DNA from: DATJGS01 sp035494735
Lineage (GTDB): Bacteria; Eisenbacteria; RBG-16-71-46
Direction of reading: 5' to 3'
Assembly (NCBI GenBank): GCA_035494735.1
Contig: DATJGS010000037.1
Coordinates: forward strand, 257,234-321,233
Length of the DNA stretch: 64,000 nucleotides
The notes beneath the pieces were generated by a model that did no database searches, was not told where the DNA came from, and worked only from the letters and a program-made list of their open reading frames with translations. This document shows positions 33,836-42,065 of the stretch, piece after piece (the stretch's first letter is position 1; every line of letters starts with the position of its first letter). The position numbers were made by a program, and so were the translations under genes.

Positions 33836-35713
33836 CTACAGCAAATCCTTCAGCACGACCTTCACCGACTTCTGCTTGCCGTCGCGCGACACGACGACCG
33901 GCACCTTCGTGCCGGCGTCGCCATGTTCGAGCAGATCCGCGATCTGATCGGGGTCGTACGTTCCGGCCGGCTTGCCATTCAATTCGACCAGCTCGTCGCC
34001 TTCCTTGATTCCGGCCTTCTCGGCCGGCGAGCCCTTCAGCACCTGCATGGCGCGCACGACGCCGCCGGACTTCGCGAACTGGACTCCGGCGCGAGAGAAC
34101 TCGTAGGGAGTCGCGAACTTCTTCCCCGGCTCCAGGTACAGCGTGTGCCGGTCGTAATCGATCGTGAGCTTGAAGCGCTCCATCAGACCGTTTCCGGCGT
34201 TGCCGGCGTAGTCTTCGCTGGCGAGCGCGCCGGACGTCGCGCCCGACAGCGTGACGAGCGGCTTGGCCCAAGAGAACTCGCCGATCGCGAGCTTGTGCAT
34301 GCGCACGAGCTTGCTCGAGAACATGCCGCCGAAGCCGCCGCCCATCACGTCGATGCCCTTGTCCGTGCTCTTGTCGAGCGCGTGCTTTCTGACGAACGGT
34401 CCGTGCAGGTCGAGCGTCGAGCTGCTGCCGACGTCGAGCCGGCACACGCCGCTCAGGCTGTCGTCGACCGTCATCAGGATCGCTGGCACCGTGCCCGCCA
34501 TTTCGAACGTCATCGACTTGCCCGGGCCCGTGTAGTGGAACGTCTTCGGGTCGTACAGCGCGAGCACGTGACCGTCGTAGTCGATCTCGTCCACGAACTG
34601 GCTGATGAAGTTGTAGCCGATGACGCCGGCGCAATCGCGCCAGAAGAACGGCGCCAGGAACGGATTCACCGACAGCACCGCGACCTTGTGGTCCTTGAGC
34701 TCGACACCGTCGCCGTCGTCGGAGACGACGCGCAGCGACTGGAGATGAGCGAACGACGCGCTGCCCGCGGAGCCGGCGCCGGTGGCCTGCATGGCGCCCT
34801 CGGTCTTGAGCCCGATGCTCGCCGCGTACGCGCTGTCGATGACGCTGATGCTGGCCCCCGTGTCGAACAGGAAGTCCGCGGGCGGCCCGCCGTTCACCGA
34901 CGCGCGCAGCCACACGTGACGCCCGCGGTACGCGAACGGCAGGTGCGCGACGCCGGGCTGCTTCAAGTACGTCACGGCCGCGTCCTGCGCCGCGGGCACC
35001 GCGAAGCGCATCGGGTCGACGGGCACGTTCACCCACACCGAGTCGAGATCCACGGTGAGCGTATTCGCCGGCATGCCGGCGATGCTCGTCGTGGTGTGGA
35101 ACGGCATCTGCAACCCCTCGACGGCGCGATAGTCGGCGAACGTCGTGATCACGAGATTCTGGTCGTTGTGGCTCGTGCTGCGGCGCGGCAACCAGGTCTT
35201 GGGATCCAGCTCGTAGCGGCGCGACGGGCCGACCGGCGGCGTGATCTCGAGGTCGTGGTGCTCGCCCGTCGAGTCCTTCACGGTGCCGAAGTCCTTCACG
35301 TCGCCGCCGCCCTGATCGGGCTCGAGGAAGCGCTCGTTCTCGAACCACGCGTCGGCGCGCGCGCGATCGAGCTCCTTGCCGTCCAGCACCTGCAGCTTGC
35401 CGCCCGGATCCGTGCGCCACGCGGTCGTGCCGTCGAAACCCACCTTCAGATTGAACGGCCCGAGCGCCGTCAGGCCGCCGTTCTTGTCGGGCGACTGCGA
35501 CCACGTCTCGAGCTGCCCCTTGAATCCGAACGCGCTCATCGACGCCTTGATGTGCGTGCTCGTCACCGCCGTCACCCGCGCGCGGCCGCCCATCGCGGCG
35601 ACGTAGCGATCGAGCGTGGCCTGCGCGGCGGGCGTGATCGTGGCGCGGGCCGGAGGCGCGAACGCAAGGAGGACAACGAGCGCGGCGAGCGTGCGGCGTG
35701 TGGAGCGAATCAT
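33836..35713 (-). CDS. Periplasmic aspartyl-protease-like protein with PDZ domain
   Basis: A 625-residue exported protein. The signal peptide is residues 1-24 (RTLAALVVLLAFAPPARA). Residues ~25-230 resemble the outer-membrane-lipoprotein-like N-domains of such proteins. Two retropepsin-like halves follow: the first has the active motif DTGAS in DFLFDTGASISVID with the flap-like VIGYNFISQF; the second has LDVGSSSTLDL, where DTG is DVG, so it may be structural only. A C-terminal PDZ (about 530-620) carries GVVRAMQVLKGSPAEKAGIKEGDELVELNG. It may be a periplasmic peptidase or a peptide-binding scaffold. AGGAGA precedes the ATG. It converges with pepF. Confidence 0.83.
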   Translation of the reverse strand: MIRSTRRTLAALVVLLAFAPPARATITPAAQATLDRYVAAMGGRARVTAVTSTHIKASMSAFGFKGQLETWSQSPDKNGGLTALGPFNLKVGFDGTTAWRTDPGGKLQVLDGKELDRARADAWFENERFLEPDQGGGDVKDFGTVKDSTGEHHDLEITPPVGPSRRYELDPKTWLPRRSTSHNDQNLVITTFADYRAVEGLQMPFHTTTSIAGMPANTLTVDLDSVWVNVPVDPMRFAVPAAQDAAVTYLKQPGVAHLPFAYRGRHVWLRASVNGGPPADFLFDTGASISVIDSAYAASIGLKTEGAMQATGAGSAGSASFAHLQSLRVVSDDGDGVELKDHKVAVLSVNPFLAPFFWRDCAGVIGYNFISQFVDEIDYDGHVLALYDPKTFHYTGPGKSMTFEMAGTVPAILMTVDDSLSGVCRLDVGSSSTLDLHGPFVRKHALDKSTDKGIDVMGGGFGGMFSSKLVRMHKLAIGEFSWAKPLVTLSGATSGALASEDYAGNAGNGLMERFKLTIDYDRHTLYLEPGKKFATPYEFSRAGVQFAKSGGVVRAMQVLKGSPAEKAGIKEGDELVELNGKPAGTYDPDQIADLLEHGDAGTKVPVVVSRDGKQKSVKVVLKDLL

Positions 35714-35790
35714 GGGGGTCTCCTGCGGGCGTGAACGGCGAACGGACGAGGCGCGGCACAGAATAGCCCAGCGCCGACGCGCGCGGCGAT

Positions 35791-35820
35791 TTGCTTCGGC
35801 CGCGTCCGTCCGCCTATTCT
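35791..35820 (+). promoter_or_regulatory. Promoter of the small beta-barrel gene
   Basis: TTGCTT (35791-35796), an 18-bp spacer and TATTCT (35815-35820), about 47 bp before the ATG, leaving a ~40-nt leader that holds GGGAGG. Confidence 0.6.
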
Positions 35821-35866
35821 GCGCGTCCGCCGTTCGCTCCCCGTCCGGCCTTGGGAGGACATCGAT

Positions 35867-36361
35867 ATGAGACTCGGAAAGATGCTACCGGCCCTCGTAC
35901 TGGCGCTGGTGATTCCGGTCGCGGCGCAGGCTGCGGAAGGGGCGGTCGTGGGTGGCTTCGGACCGCGTGTGGGCTTCAGCAGCAATCCGGACCAGTTGGT
36001 GCTCGGCGGTCAGGCCCTGATCGGCGGCATCGCGCCGGACGTGACGTTCGACCCGAACATCGAGCTGGGCGTCGGCGACAACGTCACGACCGTTCAGTTC
36101 AATTTCGATTTCAAGTATCACCTGCTGCTGCAGGGAACCCCGTGGCGTCCGTACATGGGCGCCGGAATCGGACTCGCGTTCTTCCAGATCGACAATCCGG
36201 CCCCGTTCCGCGACAACTCCGACACGGAGGTCGGCGGAAACTTCATCCTCGGCGCCGGTGTGCCGACCGCGTCGGGCAGCCGGTTCTTCGCCGAACTGCG
36301 CGCCGGCATCGGCAACCTCCCCGACTTGAAGCTCGTCGCGGGGTGGAATTTCAAGATGTAA
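35867..36361 (+). CDS. Small outer-membrane beta-barrel protein
   Basis: A 164-residue exported protein. The signal peptide is residues 1-22 (MLPALVLALVIPVAAQA). The mature part is a run of amphipathic strands: AVVGGFGPRVGFSSNPDQLVLGG, VTTVQFNFDFKYHLLL, WRPYMGAGIGLAFFQID, GGNFILGAGVPTASGSRFFAELRAGI and LKLVAGWNFKM. The pattern fits an 8-strand OmpX/PagP-size barrel closing with an aromatic near the C-terminus. Function is not known. It has GGGAGG 8 nt before the ATG, a good promoter upstream and a textbook terminator downstream, so it is an independent and probably well expressed gene. Confidence 0.8.
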   Translation: MRLGKMLPALVLALVIPVAAQAAEGAVVGGFGPRVGFSSNPDQLVLGGQALIGGIAPDVTFDPNIELGVGDNVTTVQFNFDFKYHLLLQGTPWRPYMGAGIGLAFFQIDNPAPFRDNSDTEVGGNFILGAGVPTASGSRFFAELRAGIGNLPDLKLVAGWNFKM

Positions 36362-36382
36362 GCGTTCGAGAGGCTTCCTCAG

Positions 36383-36424
36383 ACGCCCCGGGTCGCGTGA
36401 ATGCGGCTCGGGGCGTTTGGTTTT
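36383..36424 (+). terminator. Rho-independent terminator of the barrel gene
   Basis: ACGCCCCG (36383-36390) pairs with CGGGGCGT (36409-36416) and is followed by TTTGGTTTTT. It begins 22 bp after the stop. Confidence 0.8.
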
Positions 36425-36438
36425 TCGTCACGAGCGGT

Positions 36439-36564
36439 GGTGGGGGCGGGGAATCGGAAGGCGTGGAGGACGCGCCGGGACCCGTCGCCCCTTCCACACA
36501 ACCCCACCTCCCCGTGGCTCCAGCCCAACGCGCCCTCCACGCCTTCCGATTCCCCGCCCCCACC
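36439..36564 (-). repeat. 36-bp inverted repeat with 54-nt loop after dsbD
   Basis: Arms 36439-36474 and 36529-36564 are complementary over 36 bp with one mismatch (A at 36470), which becomes a U-G pair in minus-strand RNA. The loop is 36475-36528. It starts 17 bp after the dsbD stop, so it lies in that gene's 3' region and probably terminates or protects the transcript. Its loop shares short blocks (GGGACCCG, CGCC, GGCTCC) with the 91-bp repeat at 58.3 kb. Confidence 0.8.
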
Positions 36565-36580
36565 CACTATTGGGTGCGCC

Positions 36581-38545
36581 TCACCGAGCCGTCGCGAGCC
36601 TCACGATGAACTGGTCGGGCGGGAGGAAGCCCTCGACACGCGCATCGCGAACCTCGCCCACCCCGGGTCTCACGAAAACCACTGTGGGGACGCCGGTGAT
36701 CTGGTATTCGCGGCGCCAGGCTTCGGATTCGGGGGAGTCGTAGCGGGTGAGGTCGACTTTGAAGGCGCGGAAGCCCTTCACGGCGTCCTTCACCTTGGGG
36801 TGCGTGAACGTCATGCGTTCGAGTTCGTGGCAGGGCTGGCACCAGTCCGCGGAGAAATCGATCATCACGGGTTGGTCGCCATGCAGCGCGGCGCCGAGTG
36901 CGGCGCGCGTGCCGGCTTCGAACGTGACGCCGCTCGCCGGCGTCAGCGCGATGAGCGCCGCGCCGGCCATGACACCGGCCGCGCCGGTGATCCACTTGAG
37001 CAGGCGGAATCCGCGGCGGTTCGACGCGCTCCGCTCGAGGAAGCCGAGATACAGACCGCCGAGGATCAGCGCGGCGGGCATGACCCACGGCGCGAGCCGC
37101 GGCGCGAGCGCGAGCAGCGCGTAGTTGAGCCCGACGGCCGCGAGGATCACGCCGAACACCTTCTTCACCCACACCATCCATTCGCCCGAGCGCGGCAGCG
37201 CCGACAGCAGGTTCGAGAACGTGGCGAGCAGGAGGTACGGGAAGCCGAGGCCGAGCGCGAGCGTGAAGAACGTGCGCATGCCGAACCACGCGTCGCCGCG
37301 CGCCGCGACGACCGCGAGCAGCGCGACGATCGGCGGCCCGATGCACGGCGCGGCGAACACGCCGACCACGAGCCCCGACGCGAACACGCCGATCGCGCTC
37401 GTCGCGCCCGTGCCGCCGATGCGCGTGAGGAGCGCGGCCGGAGGCTGCAGCTCGTAGAGTCCGAACATCGAGAGCGACAGCGCGACGAGCAACGCGCCGA
37501 TGCCCACGAGCACGAGCGGGCTCTGCAGGAATCCACCGAACAGGCCGCCGGTCAGCGCGGCGACGACGCCGAGCGTCGTGTACATGGCGGCCATGCCGAG
37601 CACGTAGAGCAGCGCCGAGCCCACGACCTGCGCGGGCGGCGCGGCGCGGCGCGCGCCGAAGATCGACACGGTCACGCCGATCATCGGGTACACGCACGGC
37701 GTAAGATTGAGCGCGAGGCCGATGAAGAACAGCGTGAGGTACGCGCCCCAGCCGCCGCGGTTCAGCAGGTCGGCGAGCGGGCCGCCGGCGAGCGCCGCGC
37801 CTCCGCCCTTGGGCGGCGCGGTCGCGAAGTCCTGCGTGCCCTGGAGCCGCGGCGCGCCGGGGGTGGCGTTCGACTCGCTGCCGGGACTCGCGCCCGCGGG
37901 CGGCGCCGTAGACGACGAGGCCGCCGGATTCACTTCGACCGGCACCTCGAACGTCGCGTTGGCCGGCGGCAGGCACAGCTGATCGTTGCACGCCTGGAAG
38001 CGCACCGTGCCGCTCAGCACGTACGCGCCGGGTTTCGCCAACGCGCTCGCGCTGATCGGCACCTGCACGACGGTCTCGCCGTCGAACACGAGCAGCGGCT
38101 GATCGCTGAACGACAACTTCTCGATGCGCGGCTTGGGATAGAGCGCCTTGGCCGCGCCGAGCGCGCCCTGGCCGGCGACGCTCACCTCCGTCGCGATCGA
38201 GTTCTCGTCCGTCGCCGGGTTCGCGTTCACGTGCCAGCCCTTGAGCACCGCGAGCGTCACTTGCGCGTTCGCGTGGCCGCCCGGCGCGAGGACGAGCTTG
38301 TCGGCGGAAGGCTTGAGCAGCTCGCTCGCCGGCGGGATCGCCGCGCCTTGAGCGTTCGCCGGCGTGGCGCCCAGCGTGGCCAGGTCCCACGTGGAGTGCG
38401 CGGCGCCCGTCGCCGCGACACGAGACACGGGCGCGAGCCACGCGGCGACCGACCAGGCGGCCACGGTCATCACGAGCACCGCGCGGCGCGCGACGGATTC
38501 GCGCGAGAAGCCGCGCGGCGACACTCCTTCGTTCATGCGATCCAT
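36581..38545 (-). CDS. dsbD: Thiol:disulfide interchange protein DsbD
   Basis: A 654-residue three-domain reductase that carries electrons from cytosolic thioredoxin to the periplasm. After a leader (TM ~22-44), the N-terminal alpha domain has the Cys pair in FQACNDQLCLPP (~148-153). The central domain has eight helices with the membrane cysteines in NLTPCVYPMIG and FAAPCIGPPI. The C-terminal thioredoxin domain carries DFSADWCQPCHEL. Length is close to E. coli DsbD (~560) plus a longer N-terminus. It lies 10 bp after the YyaL-type gene, so the two thioredoxin-fold proteins are co-transcribed. GAGGA precedes the ATG; a second ATG three codons later is possible. Confidence 0.95.
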   Translation of the reverse strand: MDRMNEGVSPRGFSRESVARRAVLVMTVAAWSVAAWLAPVSRVAATGAAHSTWDLATLGATPANAQGAAIPPASELLKPSADKLVLAPGGHANAQVTLAVLKGWHVNANPATDENSIATEVSVAGQGALGAAKALYPKPRIEKLSFSDQPLLVFDGETVVQVPISASALAKPGAYVLSGTVRFQACNDQLCLPPANATFEVPVEVNPAASSSTAPPAGASPGSESNATPGAPRLQGTQDFATAPPKGGGAALAGGPLADLLNRGGWGAYLTLFFIGLALNLTPCVYPMIGVTVSIFGARRAAPPAQVVGSALLYVLGMAAMYTTLGVVAALTGGLFGGFLQSPLVLVGIGALLVALSLSMFGLYELQPPAALLTRIGGTGATSAIGVFASGLVVGVFAAPCIGPPIVALLAVVAARGDAWFGMRTFFTLALGLGFPYLLLATFSNLLSALPRSGEWMVWVKKVFGVILAAVGLNYALLALAPRLAPWVMPAALILGGLYLGFLERSASNRRGFRLLKWITGAAGVMAGAALIALTPASGVTFEAGTRAALGAALHGDQPVMIDFSADWCQPCHELERMTFTHPKVKDAVKGFRAFKVDLTRYDSPESEAWRREYQITGVPTVVFVRPGVGEVRDARVEGFLPPDQFIVRLATAR

Positions 38546-38555
38546 CCGACGTCCT

Positions 38556-40700
38556 CTAGTTGGATTGTCCGGCCCGCGCGGTTTTCGGGCTCGGATCGTC
38601 GAGTTGCGCGGCGAACGCCGCGGGGTCGGTCACGGGCAGGCGACAACTGTAGTCGATGCACACGTACGCGGTCGCGCGTCGGTCGCGCGGGACGAGCGCG
38701 CTCGTGAACGGCACGAGCGCGGCGAGGCGACGGCCGGCCTCGCCGGGCGGCACGACGAGGAGCACGTCGTGCGGCAGGAAACGCCGCCGGTGCTCGCGGA
38801 TCAGCGCGCGCGAGTCGGACGCGGCCGGGTCTCCCGCGACCACGACGTGGCGCGGTGCGGCCTGCTCCACGTCCATCGCGACCAGCATGCGCGGCATGGC
38901 GACGGCGTGCTGGCGCAGGCGACGCGCGTAGTAGTCGAACGTGCGCTTCGCCACGTCGCGCCACGCGGCGCGATCGAGCAGCGTCGCGAGCTGCTGGACG
39001 ACGAGCGCCGCGAGCGAATTGCCGGCGATCTCGGCGCCGTCGAAGTCGTCCTTCATGCGTACGGTGATCGACGGATCGCCGGGCGGGCTCTCGAAGAACG
39101 CGCCGTCTTCCGGATCGAAGAAGCGCTCGATCATGACCGCTGTCAGTCGTTCGGCGCGCTCCAGCCACACGGGATCGAACGTCGCCTGATACAGCTCGAG
39201 GAATCCGAACGCGAGCGCCGCGTAGTCGTCGAGCTGGCCTGCGCCGGCCGCCTCGCCTTCGCGCCAGCGGCGCGCCACGCGCGCGCCGTCGTCGTGCACG
39301 AGATGCGTCCACACCCACTCCGCGGCGGTCGCCGCGCGCGCGCCCCACTCCGGCTCGTCGAGCGTGCGCGCGCCCCTCGCCATGGCCGCGATCATGAGCC
39401 CGTTCCACGCGGCGATGATCTTGTCGTCGAGGTGCGGGCGCACGCGGCCGCCGCGCGCCGCCAGCAGCTTCGCGCGGGCGGCATCGAGCCTGAGCTCGAC
39501 CGCGGCCGCCGGCAGCCCGTGCCGCGCGGCCAGCGCCTTGGCATCGCGCACGCGGTGCAGGATCGATGCGCCGTGCTCGAAATTGCCGCCCGCCGTGACG
39601 TCGTACGCGTCCGCCACGAGCGCGGCGTCGACCGGGGCGAGCAGCGCCTCGAGCTGCGCCGGCGTCCACACGTAGAAACGGCCCTCCTCGCCCTCGCTGT
39701 CCGCGTCTTCAGCGGAATGAAACGCCCCGCCCGGCGAAGTCAGATCGCGCGCCACGTAGCGGAAGATGCCGCGTGCGGTCTCGGCGAAGTCGCCACGCCC
39801 GGCGGCGAGCGACGCGTCGAGAAAGCTCCAGGCCAGTTGCGCCTGGTCGTACAGCATCTTCTCGAAGTGCGGCACCAGCCACTCGGCGTCCGTCGAATAG
39901 CGATGGAATCCGCCGCCCAGGTGATCGTGGATGCCGCCGGCCGCCATGTGCTCGAGCTGACGCACGACGAGATCCAGCGGCTCGGGGCGCGCCGCGCGAT
40001 CGCGTGCCCACCAGCGCAGCAGGAAATCCAGATTCACGACCGACGGGAACTTGGGCGAAGCGCCGAAGCCGCCGTGCGTGTGGTCCGCGCTGCGCGCGAG
40101 CGCGGTCGCGCACGACGCGAACAACGGCTCGCGCTCGGCCGGACCGGATTCCGGACGGCGCAGCGTCTCGAGCGCCTCGATGATGCGCCGGCCGCTCTCT
40201 TCGACCTCCGGTCGCTGCGTGCGCCACACCTCGCCGACGCGGCGCGCCACGTCGATCAGTCCGGGGCGGCCACCGCGCGTGCGCGGCGGGAAGTACGTGC
40301 CGCCGAAGAACGGATGCAGCTCGGGCGTGAGGAACGCGTTCAGCGGCCAGCCGCCGCCCATGCCCATGGCCTGGAGCGCGGTCATGTACACGCGGTCCAC
40401 GTCGGGGCGTTCCTCACGGTCGACCTTGATGCACACGAATTCCGCGTTCAGCGCGGCGGCGACTTCGGCGTCCTCGAACGACTCGCGCTCCATCACGTGG
40501 CACCAATGGCACGTCGAGTAGCCGATCGACAGGAACAACGGCCGCGACTCGGCGCGCGCGCGCGCGAACGCCTCGTCGCCCCACGGATACCAGTCGACGG
40601 GATTGTGCGCGTGCTGCAGGAGGTACGGGCTCTTCTCGCGCGCGAGCCGGTTCGCGGGCGCGCGATCGGGCGAGTCGGCCTCGGAGGCGGAGGGGCGCAT
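38556..40700 (-). CDS. YyaL/SSP411-type thioredoxin-domain protein (DUF255)
   Basis: A 714-residue cytosolic protein. The N-terminal DUF255 thioredoxin-like domain (residues ~18-180) opens with NRLAREKSPYLLQHAHNPVDWYPW and holds the redox motif CHWC (64-67) in GYSTCHWCHVMERESF. The rest is an (alpha/alpha)6 barrel like N-acylglucosamine 2-epimerases (GGIHDHLGGGFHRYSTDAEW, VPHFEKMLYDQAQLAW, DDKIIAAWNGLMIAAMA). Function in bacteria is unknown; it is linked to redox or cellulose-related sugars in some taxa. It starts at the ATG 9 nt after a TATACT box; a much longer upstream open frame is antisense-like and Arg-rich. Confidence 0.92.
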   Translation of the reverse strand: MRPSASEADSPDRAPANRLAREKSPYLLQHAHNPVDWYPWGDEAFARARAESRPLFLSIGYSTCHWCHVMERESFEDAEVAAALNAEFVCIKVDREERPDVDRVYMTALQAMGMGGGWPLNAFLTPELHPFFGGTYFPPRTRGGRPGLIDVARRVGEVWRTQRPEVEESGRRIIEALETLRRPESGPAEREPLFASCATALARSADHTHGGFGASPKFPSVVNLDFLLRWWARDRAARPEPLDLVVRQLEHMAAGGIHDHLGGGFHRYSTDAEWLVPHFEKMLYDQAQLAWSFLDASLAAGRGDFAETARGIFRYVARDLTSPGGAFHSAEDADSEGEEGRFYVWTPAQLEALLAPVDAALVADAYDVTAGGNFEHGASILHRVRDAKALAARHGLPAAAVELRLDAARAKLLAARGGRVRPHLDDKIIAAWNGLMIAAMARGARTLDEPEWGARAATAAEWVWTHLVHDDGARVARRWREGEAAGAGQLDDYAALAFGFLELYQATFDPVWLERAERLTAVMIERFFDPEDGAFFESPPGDPSITVRMKDDFDGAEIAGNSLAALVVQQLATLLDRAAWRDVAKRTFDYYARRLRQHAVAMPRMLVAMDVEQAAPRHVVVAGDPAASDSRALIREHRRRFLPHDVLLVVPPGEAGRRLAALVPFTSALVPRDRRATAYVCIDYSCRLPVTDPAAFAAQLDDPSPKTARAGQSN

Positions 40701-40709
40701 GGCCGGCCG

Positions 40710-40715
40710 AGTATA
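40710..40715 (-). promoter_or_regulatory. -10 box of the yyaL-dsbD transcript (leaderless layout)
   Basis: TATACT on the minus strand, 9 nt before the ATG and 24 bp past the anti-sigma stop. The -35 is unclear, with TGACAC slightly too far upstream. It suggests that these genes are not only read from the sigma operon. Confidence 0.55.
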
Positions 40716-40738
40716 GGGGCCCGACCGCGCCGCGAGTG

Positions 40739-41308
40739 TCAGTGAAGTGTGAGTGTGGCCGCGCCGCCAGCGCGGACGGGCGCCCGCGCGACCAGCCGCG
40801 CGGCCCACAGGTACAGCCACCACGAGGCCCACAGCGCGACCGGGGCCAGCGTCAGCCCGAGGCCGAGCGCAACGGGCGGCGCCGCGAGCGGCTCGGCGAG
40901 GAACGACGGCAACACGGGCACGCGCAGCCAGCTCGAGGCCGCGGCCAGGACCAGCGACACGGAGGCCCGGCCTCCCAGGATCGCCCACGACAGCGCGGCG
41001 GCGGCAACCAGCGACAGCGCGACGCGCGGCTCGGACGCCGCCGCGGCCCACCACGCCATCGGCTCGCTCGCGCGGGCCTCGGCCAGCGCGCGATCGAGCG
41101 CGATGCGCTGCATCACGCGATCGCTGAGCGCCGCCGGCGCACGGACCGGCGCGAGCGCGGACGCCACATCGAACGCCGCTTCCAGCTCGAGCGCCGCCGC
41201 GAGCGCCGAGGCGCAACGCCGGCACGACGCCGCGTGGGCGCGCGCCACGTCCGCGCCTTCGCTCGGGCGGCCGTCGTCCAGCCAGGCGTCGAATTGCGGG
41301 CACGTCAT
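40739..41308 (-). CDS. Anti-sigma factor with zinc-finger (zf-HC2) domain and membrane helices
   Basis: A 189-residue inner-membrane protein. The N-terminal anti-sigma domain has the zinc motif HAASCRRC (HxxxCxxC) near residues 25-32 after MTCPQFDAWLDDG. From ~90 on there are two or three hydrophobic segments (VALSLVAAAALSWAILGG, SVSLVLAAASSWL, VALGLGLTLAPVALWASWWLYLWAA). It should hold the partner ECF sigma factor inactive at the membrane until a signal arrives. Its ATG overlaps the sigma stop (ATGA), giving coupled, near-stoichiometric synthesis. There is no large periplasmic domain, so the signal may act in the membrane. Confidence 0.85.
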   Translation of the reverse strand: MTCPQFDAWLDDGRPSEGADVARAHAASCRRCASALAAALELEAAFDVASALAPVRAPAALSDRVMQRIALDRALAEARASEPMAWWAAAASEPRVALSLVAAAALSWAILGGRASVSLVLAAASSWLRVPVLPSFLAEPLAAPPVALGLGLTLAPVALWASWWLYLWAARLVARAPVRAGGAATLTLH

Positions 41309-41892
41309 CGCGTGTCTCCCTCGGCCTTCATCCAGCCTTCGCGCAGCGCGGCGCGCGCGCGCGACAAGTGCGTCTTCACGGTGTTCTCGGGCATTCCCAA
41401 CACGATCGCCACGTCCTCGACCGACCGGTCTTCATAATAGAATAGCGCGATCACGGCGCGCTGCGGCGCCGACAACCTCTCCATCAACGCTTCCAGCCGG
41501 CGCGCCGTCTCGCGTTCCGGCGACTTCACGTCCGGCGCCGCCACGTCGCCCGCCGCGTCCAGCTCGGCTTCGCGCCCACGCCGGCGCTTCATCTGCGCGA
41601 GCCGGTCCAGCGCACGCCGGGCCACGATCGCGTGCAGCCACGTCCCGAAGCCCGCGTCGCCGCGAAACGCCGGCAGCGCGTGCCACGCCCGCACGAACGC
41701 TTCCTGCGTGACGTCCTCGGCGTCGGCCGTCGAGCGCAGCATGCGCACCGCCAGCCCGTACGCGCGGTCGCGATATCGGTCCACCAGGATCCGGAACGCC
41801 GCCTCGTCGCCGAGACGGGCCCGCGCGACGAGCGCCGACTCGTCCGCCCCGCCGGGGCCGGTCGACTCGTCGGACCCAGACGGAGCGCGCAT
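41305..41892 (-). CDS. ECF sigma factor (RpoE/SigW-like)
   Basis: About 195 residues from the ATG at 41890-41892. Region 2 spans DEAAFRILVDRYRDRAYGLAVRMLRSTADAEDVTQEAFVRAW with the DAEDVTQE core; region 4 is LSAPQRAVIALFYYEDRSVEDVAIVLGMPENTVKTHLSRARAAL. A TTG at 41931 in frame is usually the longer start, but that TTG is the -35 of an ECF-type promoter, so the ATG is preferred and the message is nearly leaderless. The gene is followed by its anti-sigma factor. The identical promoter in the divergent direction shows the likely target motif. Confidence 0.9.
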   Translation of the reverse strand: MRAPSGSDESTGPGGADESALVARARLGDEAAFRILVDRYRDRAYGLAVRMLRSTADAEDVTQEAFVRAWHALPAFRGDAGFGTWLHAIVARRALDRLAQMKRRRGREAELDAAGDVAAPDVKSPERETARRLEALMERLSAPQRAVIALFYYEDRSVEDVAIVLGMPENTVKTHLSRARAALREGWMKAEGDTR

Positions 41893-41896
41893 CACC

Positions 41897-41931
41897 GGGT
41901 TGGACCGCGCGGGCGGGTGCTCGGGTTTCAA
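41897..41931 (-). promoter_or_regulatory. Autoregulatory ECF promoter of the sigma/anti-sigma operon
   Basis: On the minus strand TTGAAACC (41924-41931), exactly 17 bp, then GGTCCAACCC (41897-41906). A GAAAC -35 and GTC -10 are usual for ECF sigma factors. The sigma ATG starts 4 nt after the conserved block. Confidence 0.75.
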
Positions 41932-41961
41932 GGAAATCTCGGGCTCCGAGGACGAGGTTCG

Positions 41962-41996
41962 TTGAAACCGGGCGGGGCTTCACGGCGGTCCAACCC
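41962..41996 (+). promoter_or_regulatory. Divergent ECF promoter of the DUF6249-like gene
   Basis: TTGAAACC (41962-41969), exactly 17 bp, then GGTCCAACCC (41987-41996): the same 18 conserved bases and spacing as the sigma factor's own promoter, pointing the other way. It gives a leader of about 65 nt to the ATG at 42066, which has AAGGAAA upstream. Confidence 0.75.
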
Positions 41997-42065
41997 CACG
42001 AAAGCGCGGCCCCAGAGGCCGGCTTCTTGGACGCGACACTCTAAGGCCGAAAGGAAACCTCCACC

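Noticed and set aside
36362..36566. Small open frames through the hairpin region after the barrel gene
   Set aside because: They translate the inverted repeat itself; symmetry of the arms keeps frames open on both strands.
36567..38441. Alternative minus-strand frame inside dsbD
   Set aside because: DsbD motifs and membrane helices occupy the other frame; this one is Arg-rich with no ribosome site.
41929..41931. TTG as the start of the ECF sigma factor
   Set aside because: It is part of the TTGAAACC promoter element conserved on both strands; the ATG at 41892 lies at the predicted transcript start.
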